From: JAMWDF01 sp964645405
Lineage (GTDB): Bacteria; Ratteibacteria; UBA8468; B48-G9; DSTR01
Reading direction: 5' to 3'
Length of the DNA: 64,000 bases
Assembly (NCBI GenBank): GCA_964645405.1
Contig: CAZYCA010000044.1
Span: forward strand, 310,001-374,000
In this document: positions 1 to 8,345 of the stretch, in pieces
Numbering within the stretch: the first letter of the stretch is position 1
Layout: each line of letters begins with the position of its first letter
Position numbers and translations under genes: made by a program
Notes under the pieces: model-generated
What the model saw: the letters and a program-made list of their open reading frames with translations, nothing else
Databases searched by the model: none
What the model was told of the DNA's origin: nothing

Positions 1-886
1 CTTCTCTGGCATCGGCTGAGATTCTTGTCTGAATGATATTCATGGCTTCGTGGACTTCATATAGAGTTAGGTCGGGGCTTCCTGTAATACTGATAAGGAT
101 TTTCTTAGCCTCCATAATATCAGATTTTTCCAGCAACGGGTCTTCAATGGCAGAACGGGCGGCTTTTTCAATTCTGTTTTCACCCTTACCATAACCCAGT
201 CCTACAATACCCCGACCGGCGTCTCTCACCATGGCACAGATATCAGCAAAGTCAATGTCCAGGAGCGTGGGATTAGGTTTATTAATTAAGTCTGCTATGG
301 AAGAAATGGTCCGGGAGATAATTTCATCCACTTTAGCAAATGCTGCTACCATGGCTGTTTTCTGGTCAACAATTTCTGCCAGTCTTTCATTGGAGATATG
401 AATCAGAGTATCCACATTTTTTTCCAGAATTTCCAACCCGGATTTTGCCTGGTCCATCTTTTTGGGACCTTCAAAAGCAAAAGGAGTAGTAACCAGAGCA
501 ATAACAATTGCCTGAAGGTCTTTCGCAATTCTGGCAATCACAGGGGAGCTTCCTGTGCCGGTACCACCACCCAGTCCTGCGGTGAGGAAGACAATGCCTG
601 AACCTTTTAAAACTTCCTCAATTCTCGCCCGGTCTTCATTGGCGGCAAATTTACCTTTTTCCGGGTCGCGACCTGTTCCACCGCCGGCGGTAGTTTTTTC
701 CCCGATTTGAATTTTGATGTGGGCACGGTTAAACCTTAAACCACTACCATCAGTGTTAAAGGCAACAAAATCAACACCCTGAATCTGGTCAAAGATGCGG
801 GAGATAATACTGCAACCTGCATTTCCTACGCCTACAATTCTTACCTTCACTGCATTGGGAGCATTTTCCTCCAGGACTTTCATCAT
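1..886 (-). CDS. ftsZ: Cell division protein FtsZ (3' end beyond window)
   Basis: Tubulin-like GTPase that forms the division ring. Translating the minus strand from the ATG at 886 gives an open frame to the left edge, about 295 residues. The tubulin signature GGGTGTG is near residue 110, followed by SSPVIARIAKD; FEGPKK, the synergy-loop-like LDIDFAD and ITGSPDLTLYEV are also FtsZ landmarks. GGAGG lies 9 bases before the start. It follows ftsA after a 76-bp gap. Odd: the first nucleotide loop reads GVGNAGCS rather than the usual GVGGGGGNA type, and the T3 loop reads AGGGTGRDPEKG, so this is a divergent FtsZ. The C-terminal tail that would bind FtsA is outside the window. Confidence 0.95.
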   Translation of the reverse strand, partial: MMKVLEENAPNAVKVRIVGVGNAGCSIISRIFDQIQGVDFVAFNTDGSGLRFNRAHIKIQIGEKTTAGGGTGRDPEKGKFAANEDRARIEEVLKGSGIVFLTAGLGGGTGTGSSPVIARIAKDLQAIVIALVTTPFAFEGPKKMDQAKSGLEILEKNVDTLIHISNERLAEIVDQKTAMVAAFAKVDEIISRTISSIADLINKPNPTLLDIDFADICAMVRDAGRGIVGLGYGKGENRIEKAARSAIEDPLLEKSDIMEAKKILISITGSPDLTLYEVHEAMNIIQTRISADARE

Positions 887-962
887 AGTTTTATTCCTCC
901 CCTGTTCTGGAACAAGTTCGTCTTTAATTTCAGGTTCCATTTCCCTGTACAAAGAGACTTTA

Positions 963-2237
963 TCACCATTTTCTTTCCTGGTTTTCACCTGGCCGCCTGT
1001 TTTTTCTCCGCAGTTTTGCCCAGAGCATCTCCCACCAGTGCCTGGAACCCGGTGTGGTGGTGCGCTGAGCTGCCAGAAGAAGCAAGCCAATGCCAGCAGA
1101 AAAGGCTGGTGCGGCAAGGCTTCTGTCAATCCCGGTGATTCTTCTGGGAACTCCTATTCTGGCTTGCATTCCCAAAATCTGCTCACTTAACTTCAGAAGA
1201 CCTTTCAGTCTTGCAGATCCGCCTGTAATCACCACTCCGCCAGCAAGTCGTGGTAAAAGTATAGCAGGGGCTACAGTTTCCTTCACCAGCTTATCAAGAA
1301 TATCCTGGGTGCGCTCGGTAACAATTCTGGAGACTTCTTCCACAGTTATTTTCCTGGCTAACCGGCCTGCTGGGGTAAAAATGTCAAGTTCCTCGGAGAG
1401 AACTGGATTTCTTTCACCTGCCAGCATCTCGTAATTACAGTAACCATGATTTTTCTTTAATTCTTCCGCATAGTTTAATGGAACGTGCAACAATAGACAC
1501 AGGTCATTATCAATGTGCCCTCCTCCTACCCGAAAAGAGTTTGTAGCCAGGAGTGTATTTTCCTTATAGATAGCCACTTCTGTTGTTCCCTTTCCGATGT
1601 CAATAACCAGTGCCCCCAGCTTTTTCTCTTCATCGCTCAGTACAGATTCAGCTGCTGCCCAGGCGTTAGGGAAGACATGTTCTACCTCAATGCCAATCTT
1701 TTTTAAACACTGCATTATATCCTGGATAGGATTTGCCGCTCCGGTAATGACATGGACTCTTGCTTCCAGTGTATGGGCATGAAGCCCGAGCGGTGCCTTC
1801 CTCGTTGGACTCTGGCAGTCGACAATGTACTCCTGCGGAAGAAGATGAAGAATTTTTCTTTCTGTGTTGCCGGATGTAGCAATTTCGGTTTTAATAGCCT
1901 GCTCCAGTTCCTCAATATCCGAGGCTGTAATCTCACGTCCGTGTGGTTCTATCTTTATTTTCTTCTGGTGCAGACAACCCTGTACGTGTCCCCCACCAAC
2001 CCCGATTACCACCCACTTTATTCTCTCTTCCAGGGTTTGAGCCATTCTTTCAAAAAGTTCATATAATTCGTTTGTCAGGCTGTCCATATCAACTACCCGA
2101 CCATACTTTACAACTTCCTGAGAGGGATAGATAACTTCGCTGCCAATCACCTGTAAACCACTATCAGTAAGCAATCCACTGACCGCAAAAATTTTATGGC
2201 TGCCGATGTCCAGAGCAGTGATTATCTGTTCATTCAT
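963..2237 (-). CDS. ftsA: Cell division protein FtsA
   Basis: Actin-like ATPase that tethers FtsZ filaments to the inner membrane. The 424 residues match the family length. The N-terminal phosphate loop LDIGSHK, the second loop VIDIGKGTTEV near residue 205 and ITGGSARLKG near residue 335 are the actin-fold nucleotide motifs. The C-terminus has HWWEMLWAKLRRK, a tryptophan-rich basic stretch that fits the amphipathic membrane-targeting helix. It starts 8 bases inside the end of ftsQ, so the two are translationally coupled, and it is followed by ftsZ. Confidence 0.95.
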   Translation of the reverse strand: MNEQIITALDIGSHKIFAVSGLLTDSGLQVIGSEVIYPSQEVVKYGRVVDMDSLTNELYELFERMAQTLEERIKWVVIGVGGGHVQGCLHQKKIKIEPHGREITASDIEELEQAIKTEIATSGNTERKILHLLPQEYIVDCQSPTRKAPLGLHAHTLEARVHVITGAANPIQDIMQCLKKIGIEVEHVFPNAWAAAESVLSDEEKKLGALVIDIGKGTTEVAIYKENTLLATNSFRVGGGHIDNDLCLLLHVPLNYAEELKKNHGYCNYEMLAGERNPVLSEELDIFTPAGRLARKITVEEVSRIVTERTQDILDKLVKETVAPAILLPRLAGGVVITGGSARLKGLLKLSEQILGMQARIGVPRRITGIDRSLAAPAFSAGIGLLLLAAQRTTTPGSRHWWEMLWAKLRRKNRRPGENQERKW

Positions 2238-3021
2238 GGTTGACTTTCAGGTAAGGGTCTTTAAAACGTAAGTCCACATACTGCCATTTTATATTCCTGC
2301 GAGCACATTCCTGGAGTACTGTCTTTAGCTGCTGAAATTTTTTTTCTATTTCTGTGTTACACAGGTAAATCTCTTTGCTTCCATCTGTAAGTACTATCCG
2401 ATAAGCAGCACTCAAATCAATTTCCTGCCAGTCAAATAATTCCCTGAGACCGTAAAAATTGTACCACTGTTCTATTTTGTTTAAAAGTACCAGCTTAAAA
2501 TTATCAGAAGAACTGACCCGGTTATCTGTTATGAGAATTCCTTTTACCAGGGGCAGGTTCAGCGCTTCAGCCTGACCCGGGACAACATAACCGGTTCTAT
2601 CTATAAAGACCTCTGCCCCGGGTGAAGAAACTTTCATCCAGGCCTGGCGCAGCTGTAAGATTATATTCAGCCGGTGGGGCAGTACTTTTCTGATTCTTAA
2701 ACTTTCTATCCCTGGCAGAGACAAAAGTTGTGTGCTCAGTTTCTTTAAATCAAGAAAAAGAATATTTCTCGTCGGCAGACATTTGATGATATTTTCTACA
2801 TCTGGCTGATACCGGGCTGGGGTAACAGATATTTCGGTAATGAGGAAAAGATTACTGGCCGCCAGGTATTCCCGGATGGCTTTTCTCAGGAGAGACAGAG
2901 CGACAACCACCACAACAACAAAAAGTGTGGTAAGGATGATTTTTAACCGACGTAAACGGGCAGATTTTCTTTCCAGATAAAGCCTGTGGAGAGAACTATT
3001 TTTTGTTTCTTTTGTTTTCAT
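2230..3021 (-). CDS. ftsQ: Cell division protein FtsQ
   Basis: Bitopic divisome scaffold linking FtsA/FtsZ to the periplasmic FtsB-FtsL and FtsW-FtsI proteins. It has a basic cytoplasmic N-terminus, one transmembrane helix rich in Val/Leu near residues 25-45, then a POTRA-like domain (ITEISVTPARY, LPGIESLRIRKVLP) and a beta-rich FtsQ domain. I chose the ATG at 3021 because it forms an ATGA overlap with the ddl stop; an in-frame ATG at 3048 would add nine residues. Neither start has a clear Shine-Dalgarno site. It overlaps ftsA by 8 bases. Confidence 0.88.
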   Translation of the reverse strand: MKTKETKNSSLHRLYLERKSARLRRLKIILTTLFVVVVVVALSLLRKAIREYLAASNLFLITEISVTPARYQPDVENIIKCLPTRNILFLDLKKLSTQLLSLPGIESLRIRKVLPHRLNIILQLRQAWMKVSSPGAEVFIDRTGYVVPGQAEALNLPLVKGILITDNRVSSSDNFKLVLLNKIEQWYNFYGLRELFDWQEIDLSAAYRIVLTDGSKEIYLCNTEIEKKFQQLKTVLQECARRNIKWQYVDLRFKDPYLKVNHE

Positions 3022-3938
3022 TTTTGCTGTGCATGTCTTTCCAGGCATAAATCTACCAGCTTCTGGCAGAGGTCATCAAAGGCGATGCCAGCTGCCCGGG
3101 CTGCATCCGGGAAAAGGCTGGTCTGAGTGAAACCAGGAATTGTATTAATATCCAGCACCCAGGGTTTTCCTTTACTGTCCACTATCAGGTCAACCCGTGC
3201 CAGATCGCAGCAGCCAAGAACATGGTAAGCCTGTATTGCCACATCAGCTGCTTTCTTCTGTACATTTTCAGGTAACTGCGGTGGTATCTGATGGAGACTG
3301 GCACCAGGTGTGTATTTAGCCTGATAGTCATAAAACCCCTTCCGGGTCTTAATCTGAATTATTGGCAGAGCACCAGGTGGGTTATTCCCCAAGATGGCTA
3401 TGGCAATTTCCACTCCGGGGATAAACTGTTCCAAGAAAACCTGGCGGTCATAGGAGAAGGCTTTTTTCACTGCTGCAGGAAGATGCTGTGGTTTCCGGAC
3501 CACGGAAATGCCAATGGTGGAACCTAAACTGCTTGGTTTTACCACGACAGGGAAAGCAAAATTTATTTTGCCCGGGATTTTCCCTTCCTGAAGACTGACA
3601 AAAGCCGGTGTAGGGAGTCCGTGGAAAAGTAAGATTTTCTTGGCCATAATTTTGTTGAGGCAGAGACTGGAAGCCAGGACTCCTGAGCCTGTATAAGGCA
3701 GTCCCAACGTTTCCAGAAATCCCTGGATGATACCTCCTTCACCATGTCCCCCATGCAAAGCAAGGAAAACACAGTCGGGTTTCCAGGAAAGAATTTTCCT
3801 GACAAAAAAACGCGCCGCGGGGTCAAGCATAAAGACACTATTTCCCTTCCTTTTTAAAGCCGTGGCCACTGCTCGTGCAGATTTCAAAGAAACTTCCCTT
3901 TCTGGACTGTTACCCCCGCCTAAGACCGCTATTTTCAT
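3018..3938 (-). CDS. ddl: D-alanine--D-alanine ligase
   Basis: ATP-grasp enzyme joining two D-Ala for the peptidoglycan pentapeptide. 306 residues, the DdlB length. Visible landmarks are GGNSPEREVSLKS at the N-terminus, the substrate-loop serine in KPSSLGSTIGIS, FYDYQAKY, and the metal site ARVDLIV...DINTIPGFTQTS. Odd: the HGxxGEDG motif reads HGGHGEGG, and the metal-ligand glutamate of the usual E-x-N-T motif is aspartate (DINT). Both are conservative enough for activity but unusual. GGGAGAA precedes the ATG. The start lies 29 bases inside murB. Confidence 0.93.
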   Translation of the reverse strand: MKIAVLGGGNSPEREVSLKSARAVATALKRKGNSVFMLDPAARFFVRKILSWKPDCVFLALHGGHGEGGIIQGFLETLGLPYTGSGVLASSLCLNKIMAKKILLFHGLPTPAFVSLQEGKIPGKINFAFPVVVKPSSLGSTIGISVVRKPQHLPAAVKKAFSYDRQVFLEQFIPGVEIAIAILGNNPPGALPIIQIKTRKGFYDYQAKYTPGASLHQIPPQLPENVQKKAADVAIQAYHVLGCCDLARVDLIVDSKGKPWVLDINTIPGFTQTSLFPDAARAAGIAFDDLCQKLVDLCLERHAQQK

Positions 3939-4842
3939 TAAATTCTCCCACGCAACGCACCTCTAATTCCAGAAAAATATTGAACTTTTTTGCGACTTTT
4001 TTCCGGACCAGCTGAATCAATGCCCAGATGTCAGAAGAACTGGCCTGCCCGGTATTAACAATTATATTACCATGTGCAGGGGAAATCTGGGCTCCACCGA
4101 TGCGCACTTCTTTTAAACCACAACTTTCAATAAGCTGGCCAGCGAAAAACCCCTCTGGATTCTGGAAAACAGAACCGGCAGTTCTGAACGGAAGAGGAAG
4201 TTTTTTGCGTCTTTCTTTCATATAGGAAGAAATACGGTTATGAATTTTTTCATATTCTTCCGGGATTAGCATGAATTCCGCAGAAAAGACAAAACTATTT
4301 TCCAGGCCGCTATTCCGATAGGAAAAAGCAATTTTTTCTTTCGGTAGAATAAATTGACCGGATTTATCAATTAAAGTGACAGAGGTAATTCTGGAGGATA
4401 ACCACTGGTTCTTTAATCCAGCATTCATAACCACGGCTCCGCCCACTGTCCCGGGAATTCCGGCAAGAAATTCCAGTCCGCTTAATTTCTGTTGCAGACA
4501 GAATTTTAAAAGGGAAGCCAGACGAACACCTGCCTGGGCTTTGACCTTTTCCCCTTCCCTGACTATCTTCTTCAGCTGGCTGGTACATATCACCAGACCA
4601 GGGAAACCTTTGTCACTCACCAGAATATTAGAGCCGGCACCAAGAAAAAAGACAGGCAGACCTTTGCTGGAAGCAAGAGTCAGAAGCGCTGATACTTCCC
4701 CGGCACTGACAGGTCTGACCAGAAAACGGGCATTTCCCCCGGTCCGGTAGGTGGTGAAGGGAGCCAGCGGGACATTTTCCTGGAAACGGCCAGGGGAAAT
4801 TTTTCCCAGCCAGAAGGTAATATCTGGTGAGTGGCTATTCAT
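3910..4842 (-). CDS. murB: UDP-N-acetylenolpyruvoylglucosamine reductase
   Basis: FAD flavoprotein that reduces UDP-GlcNAc-enolpyruvate to UDP-MurNAc with NADPH. 310 residues. FAD-domain motifs are TTYRTGGNA, FLGAGSNILVS and GIPGTVGGAVVMNAG; the catalytic serine lies in the C-terminal GSVFQNP, with G-x-GGAQIS and the terminal catalytic glutamate in LELEVRCVG. FSYRNS marks the usual tyrosine region. It overlaps truA upstream by 8 bases and ddl downstream by 29, consistent with one minus-strand operon. Confidence 0.95.
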   Translation of the reverse strand: MNSHSPDITFWLGKISPGRFQENVPLAPFTTYRTGGNARFLVRPVSAGEVSALLTLASSKGLPVFFLGAGSNILVSDKGFPGLVICTSQLKKIVREGEKVKAQAGVRLASLLKFCLQQKLSGLEFLAGIPGTVGGAVVMNAGLKNQWLSSRITSVTLIDKSGQFILPKEKIAFSYRNSGLENSFVFSAEFMLIPEEYEKIHNRISSYMKERRKKLPLPFRTAGSVFQNPEGFFAGQLIESCGLKEVRIGGAQISPAHGNIIVNTGQASSSDIWALIQLVRKKVAKKFNIFLELEVRCVGEFNENSGLRRG

Positions 4843-5626
4843 TTCTTTTCCGCTTAGGGTAGCAAACTTTTTTCAGATAAAGACCATCTGCTGGTGCTGG
4901 TGGGGGAGCCAGTCTCCTATCCTTGGCTGCAATTATGCGACTCACTTGCGCCAGGGACAGCCGGCCCCGACCTGCTTCTACTAAAAGTCCCACCATGTTT
5001 CTTGCCATTCTGTAAAGAAATCCTGTAGCCTCAATCTCCACAGAAATTATCTTCACCGAGGGGTCAAGTGTAAAGTGGGTTCTGTGGATAGAAATAGATT
5101 TCACAGTACGCACCGCGTTTCTGATGCAGCTGCCTGAACTTTGAAAGGAGCTGAAGTCTTTTTCTCCAAGGAGAAGACTGGATGCATCTTTCATTTTTTT
5201 CACATCAACAGGATCCCGGACTACCCAGGCAGTGTTTTCCAGAAAAGGAGAGAAACGGTCAGCAATTAGATAGCGATAAACTTTGGAAGAGGCATGGTAG
5301 CGACTGTGGAAGACAGCAGGTGCTTTTTCCACCCTGGTAACACGAATGCCATCCGGCAAATGAGCGTTGAGTGCCTCTTTGATACGGGCTGCCGGCAGCT
5401 TTTTCTCAGTTAGAAAATTGGCAACATAGTCTAAAGCATGGACACCAGCATCAGTCCTTCCTGAACCGCAGAGACGAACCGGTCCCAGCCCGCAGGCAGA
5501 GATGGCTTTCTCCAGGGCATCCTGGATGGTGGGTAAATTCTTCTGGCTCTGCCACCCATAAAAACAGGTTCCTTTGTAGGAAAGGTGTAAAACCACATTT
5601 GTTCTCACAATGATTTTGGCAACCAT
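4835..5626 (-). CDS. truA: tRNA pseudouridine(38-40) synthase TruA
   Basis: Pseudouridylates positions 38-40 in the tRNA anticodon arm. The catalytic aspartate is in GSGRTDAGVHAL; YDG-like LSYKGTCFYGWQSQ lies at the N-terminus and FLYRMARNMVGLLVEAG near the C-terminus, all typical. I placed the start at the ATG at 5626 (MVAKIIVRTNVVLH, 263 aa), 14 bases after the rnfB stop; an upstream in-frame start at 5707 would overlap rnfB and add 27 non-family residues. No good Shine-Dalgarno is visible. It overlaps murB by 8 bases. Confidence 0.93.
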   Translation of the reverse strand: MVAKIIVRTNVVLHLSYKGTCFYGWQSQKNLPTIQDALEKAISACGLGPVRLCGSGRTDAGVHALDYVANFLTEKKLPAARIKEALNAHLPDGIRVTRVEKAPAVFHSRYHASSKVYRYLIADRFSPFLENTAWVVRDPVDVKKMKDASSLLLGEKDFSSFQSSGSCIRNAVRTVKSISIHRTHFTLDPSVKIISVEIEATGFLYRMARNMVGLLVEAGRGRLSLAQVSRIIAAKDRRLAPPPAPADGLYLKKVCYPKRKRNE

Positions 5627-5640
5627 GGCAAAGATAAGGC

Positions 5641-6450
5641 TTAAGCCAGAAGCTGAGAAACCTCTGAGGCTACAAAAATTACTTTTCTGGGACACTCTGT
5701 TACGCAACGTCCACAGTTATCACAAATATGCGGGTCAATGATAGCTAAATTATCTTTTAAAACAATAGCGTTCTTTGGACAGACCTTCACGCAGCGTCCG
5801 CACCCGATACAGCCTATGCGGCATATTTTCATAACAGTAGGACCTTTCTCTTTACAGGAACAGGCCACGTACACTTTTTTCTCCAGAGGGACCAGCCCGA
5901 TAATATTTTGGGGGCAGGTATCCACACAGCGGCCACACCCAACACATTTATCCTCATCTATTTCTGGCAGAAACTGGTTCATCCTGATTGCTCCAAAAGG
6001 GCAGGACCGGGCACAACTACCCAGTCCCAGACAGCCCCAGCTACAGGCAACATTGGTATCAAAAAGAGATTTAAGGGCACGACAATCCTTCAGGGTTGTT
6101 ATTTGAAATCTCTTTACGGCATTTGTTCCGCCGGAACAAAAAACTCTGGCGACCTGGCGTGCCTGGCTTGTTTCCGCAAGTCCCAGTATTCTACAGATTT
6201 GTTGTCTGTTCTCCGGGGAAACAGCCACGCATTTTACCGGGGAAATTTTTCCTGCGGCTAACTGCTCTGCAAAACCAGAGCAACCGGCTGCTCCGCAGGC
6301 ACCACAGTTGGCTTTTGGAAGAAGAGATAAAAGGGTACCCACCAGAGGATTTTCCTCAACCCGAAATTTGACGAAAAAGTATGTGAGGAAAATACCAAAG
6401 AAAAGGCCCAATCCTCCCAGGACTATTACCGCGTAAATCTGGTTGTCCAT
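5641..6450 (-). CDS. rnfB: RnfB-like multi-cluster ferredoxin, membrane-anchored
   Basis: Resembles the RnfB subunit of the ion-pumping ferredoxin:NAD oxidoreductase. One N-terminal transmembrane helix is followed by the 4Fe-4S domain (NCGACGAAGCSGFAE) and then three ferredoxin-type CxxCxxCxxxCP clusters (CVGCGRCVDTCP, CIGCGRCVKVCP, CDNCGRCVTECP) plus an extra cysteine-rich region near residue 135. No other rnf subunit is in the window; here it heads the truA-murB-ddl-ftsQAZ run. The ATG at 6450 lies only 6 bases after a TATACT -10 element, so the mRNA is probably leaderless. Whether it serves a complete Rnf complex is not shown. Confidence 0.85.
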   Translation of the reverse strand: MDNQIYAVIVLGGLGLFFGIFLTYFFVKFRVEENPLVGTLLSLLPKANCGACGAAGCSGFAEQLAAGKISPVKCVAVSPENRQQICRILGLAETSQARQVARVFCSGGTNAVKRFQITTLKDCRALKSLFDTNVACSWGCLGLGSCARSCPFGAIRMNQFLPEIDEDKCVGCGRCVDTCPQNIIGLVPLEKKVYVACSCKEKGPTVMKICRIGCIGCGRCVKVCPKNAIVLKDNLAIIDPHICDNCGRCVTECPRKVIFVASEVSQLLA

Positions 6451-6456
6451 AATTTC

Positions 6457-6487
6457 AGTATACACCAAAAAGGAAATGCTGTATAAT
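6457..6487. promoter_or_regulatory. Overlapping divergent promoters of rnfB and the URO-D gene
   Basis: Rightward promoter: TATACA (6459-6464), 17-bp spacer, TATAAT (6482-6487), ATG at 6497. Leftward promoter: TATACA read on the minus strand (6485-6480), 17-bp spacer, TATACT (6462-6457), ATG at 6450. Each -10 overlaps the other's -35, so the 31-bp block is nearly two-fold symmetric. Both predicted start sites fall at or within a few bases of the start codons. The sequence match is seen; use in vivo is inferred. Confidence 0.6.
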
Positions 6488-6496
6488 GTATCTGTT

Positions 6497-7468
6497 ATGT
6501 CAGGAGAAAATTTATCCACGCCGAGAGAACGATTTATTGCTGCTCTGGAAAGAAAGAAATTAAGCGGGCTGGTACCGCACTTTGAACTGGTTTTTTACCT
6601 TACCATGGAAGCCTTCCGCAGGGTTCATCCCGGCCACCGAAGTTATCATCAGTGGGACCAGATGAGCGAAACAGAAAGAAATTTACACCGTCTTGACCAG
6701 GTGGAGATATACCTTATGACAGCGGAAGAATTTTCTCACAGTGCCATCTTTCTTCATCCTAACCCGGGTACTCTGGAAGAGACTATTCGTCTGATTGACC
6801 TTATCCGGGAGAAGAGTGGAAATCGTTTCTTTTTGATGTTACATGGAGACGCGACGATGGGAATACCCGGGGGACAACAGATGATGGAGTTGTGTCAAAA
6901 ACTGGCTGATGAACCGGAGAAGGTGAAACAGGAAGCACTCTGGAAAGTGGAAGAAGCACTGAAACGAGCAGAGCAATTGAAGAAAAGGACATCTTTAGAC
7001 GGTTTTGCCCTCTGTGCGGACTACTGTCTTAACTCCGGTCCCTTTTTAAGTCCCAGCATGTTCAGTGAGTTTGTCGCCCCCTACCTGACAAAATTGATAG
7101 AAGGATACCGGCAGATGAATTTTTATACAATCAAGCATACTGATGGCAATATCATGCCGATTTTAGACCAGCTGGTACAGGCTAATCCTCATGCGCTTCA
7201 CTCTCTTGACCCTCAGGCCGGGGTGGATATTGCTGAAGTGAAAAAAAGGGTAGGAAACAGGGTTTGTCTCATCGGTAATGTTAACTGTGGACTCTTACAG
7301 ACAGGAACCGAGCAGCAGGTTGTAGATTCTGTTCGGTACGCCTTGAGGCATGGAATGCCAGGATACGGATACATCTTTTCCACCTCCAATTGCATTTATA
7401 CAGGACTTCCTCTTTCCCGGTATTTGCTGATGTTAAAAATCTGGCGGCAGGAAGGTCTCTATGACTGA
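6497..7468 (+). CDS. Uroporphyrinogen decarboxylase (URO-D) family protein
   Basis: TIM-barrel protein of the URO-D / corrinoid methyltransferase superfamily, 323 residues from the ATG at 6497 (MSGENLSTPRERF). Supporting segments are STPRERFIAALERKK, a family opening, HTDGNIMPILDQL near residue 215 and the C-terminal GNVNC...IFSTSNCI pattern. No other heme gene is nearby, and URO-D paralogues in anaerobes often act on methylated substrates or are uncharacterised, so I do not call it HemE. No Shine-Dalgarno; the start is 9 bases after a TATAAT. It overlaps the next gene by 8 bases. Confidence 0.8.
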   Translation: MSGENLSTPRERFIAALERKKLSGLVPHFELVFYLTMEAFRRVHPGHRSYHQWDQMSETERNLHRLDQVEIYLMTAEEFSHSAIFLHPNPGTLEETIRLIDLIREKSGNRFFLMLHGDATMGIPGGQQMMELCQKLADEPEKVKQEALWKVEEALKRAEQLKKRTSLDGFALCADYCLNSGPFLSPSMFSEFVAPYLTKLIEGYRQMNFYTIKHTDGNIMPILDQLVQANPHALHSLDPQAGVDIAEVKKRVGNRVCLIGNVNCGLLQTGTEQQVVDSVRYALRHGMPGYGYIFSTSNCIYTGLPLSRYLLMLKIWRQEGLYD

Positions 7469-8240
7469 ACAAAAGGTGAAACTTTCAGCTGCGACGCTTA
7501 ATCTGTTGAAGGAATGTCCCCGGTGTTTTTATCTATCCTTGAAGAAAAACTTAAGGCGGCCAGCAGGCCCGATGCCTTCCATTGCCACCGGGTTAGATTC
7601 TCTTGTGACCAGGTATTTTCATTATTACCGGCAGAAAGGTGAGGTTCCACCAATGATCAGAGAAAAGGTTGCCGGTCATTTAGCCAGCGAAGAATTTTTT
7701 GACCTGCAGAAGGGTATCAAGGCGAAATGGTTGATTTACGAAGATAAACAGTTTCCTTTTGTTTTGATAGGTAAACTTGACGACTGTATAGTGGAGAAAG
7801 ATGGTTACTCACCTCTGGATTATAAAACCCGAGCTTCCTTGCCCCGGGAAATTCATCAGTCTTTTCAATTGCAGATGGACATCTATACCTTTCTATTAAG
7901 CGGGAACAAGGGGAGAAAATTTCCTGTAACCGGACGTGCCTACCTGTTATATTTTTTCCCGGTGGAGGCAACCGATGTTATAGAACCGGAAAACAGGGAA
8001 AAAATTCTTCTACCTTTTCAGGTGGAACTAAAAACGCTGGAAACTAAACCGGAATCAATACCGCCTTTGCTCCACCAAGCAGCAGAAATCCTGAAAGGAG
8101 AACAGCCACCAGCATCCAGTCAGTGTGAGTACTGCCGCTGGGCGGCAGAATGGAGTAAAGATGCTTGCCCGGATGCTCTGTCAGGAAAAGTGGAAATTCA
8201 GCAAGAGGAAGAACAGCACGATAGAGAAACCCTTTTCTGA
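7461..8240 (+). CDS. PD-(D/E)XK nuclease, Cas4/RecB-like
   Basis: 259 residues. The nuclease core is visible as GKLDDCIVEKDGYSPLDYKTR-like spacing (metal aspartate, then D-Y-K), with the following QLQMDIYTFLL helix typical of RecB-type nucleases. Paired cysteines at the N-terminus (CPRCFYL, near residue 19) and the C-terminal CEYC...DAC could hold an iron-sulfur cluster, as in Cas4 and AddB. It overlaps the URO-D gene by 8 bases. No cas gene is near and the CRISPR array is 46 kb away, so a cas4 label is not justified; DNA repair is equally possible. Confidence 0.75.
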   Translation: MTEQKVKLSAATLNLLKECPRCFYLSLKKNLRRPAGPMPSIATGLDSLVTRYFHYYRQKGEVPPMIREKVAGHLASEEFFDLQKGIKAKWLIYEDKQFPFVLIGKLDDCIVEKDGYSPLDYKTRASLPREIHQSFQLQMDIYTFLLSGNKGRKFPVTGRAYLLYFFPVEATDVIEPENREKILLPFQVELKTLETKPESIPPLLHQAAEILKGEQPPASSQCEYCRWAAEWSKDACPDALSGKVEIQQEEEQHDRETLF

Positions 8241-8243
8241 AAA

Positions 8244-8345
8244 TTATTTTTTCTCCCGCCGCAGTGTTAAGTACAAACACCAGCCAAAGAAGATGAAAAT
8301 TAAACTCCAGAGTGTACCCAGAAAGACCCAACCAGAAGTTTTCAT
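8244..8345 (-). CDS. MetS-type small subunit of NSS symporter
   Basis: A 33-residue protein read directly from the minus strand: ATG at 8345, TAA at 8244. It begins MKTSGWVFLGTLWS, has one hydrophobic helix and ends in a basic LRREKK tail. It starts on the base right after the symporter stop codon. Size, the Trp-rich helix, the basic end and the position fit the MetS family that pairs with NSS transporters (known from the MetP/MetS methionine/alanine importer). The gene is easily missed because of its length. Confidence 0.82.
   Translation of the reverse strand: MKTSGWVFLGTLWSLIFIFFGWCLYLTLRREKK

Noticed and set aside
7461..8240. Calling the PD-(D/E)XK gene cas4
   Set aside because: Cysteine layout is Cas4-like, but no other cas gene is near, and the array lies 46 kb away.
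8044..8331. 95-residue minus-strand frame over the nuclease gene end
   Set aside because: It is in a different frame from the real MetS-type micro-gene and antisense to the nuclease; its hydrophobicity is borrowed from that gene's sequence.
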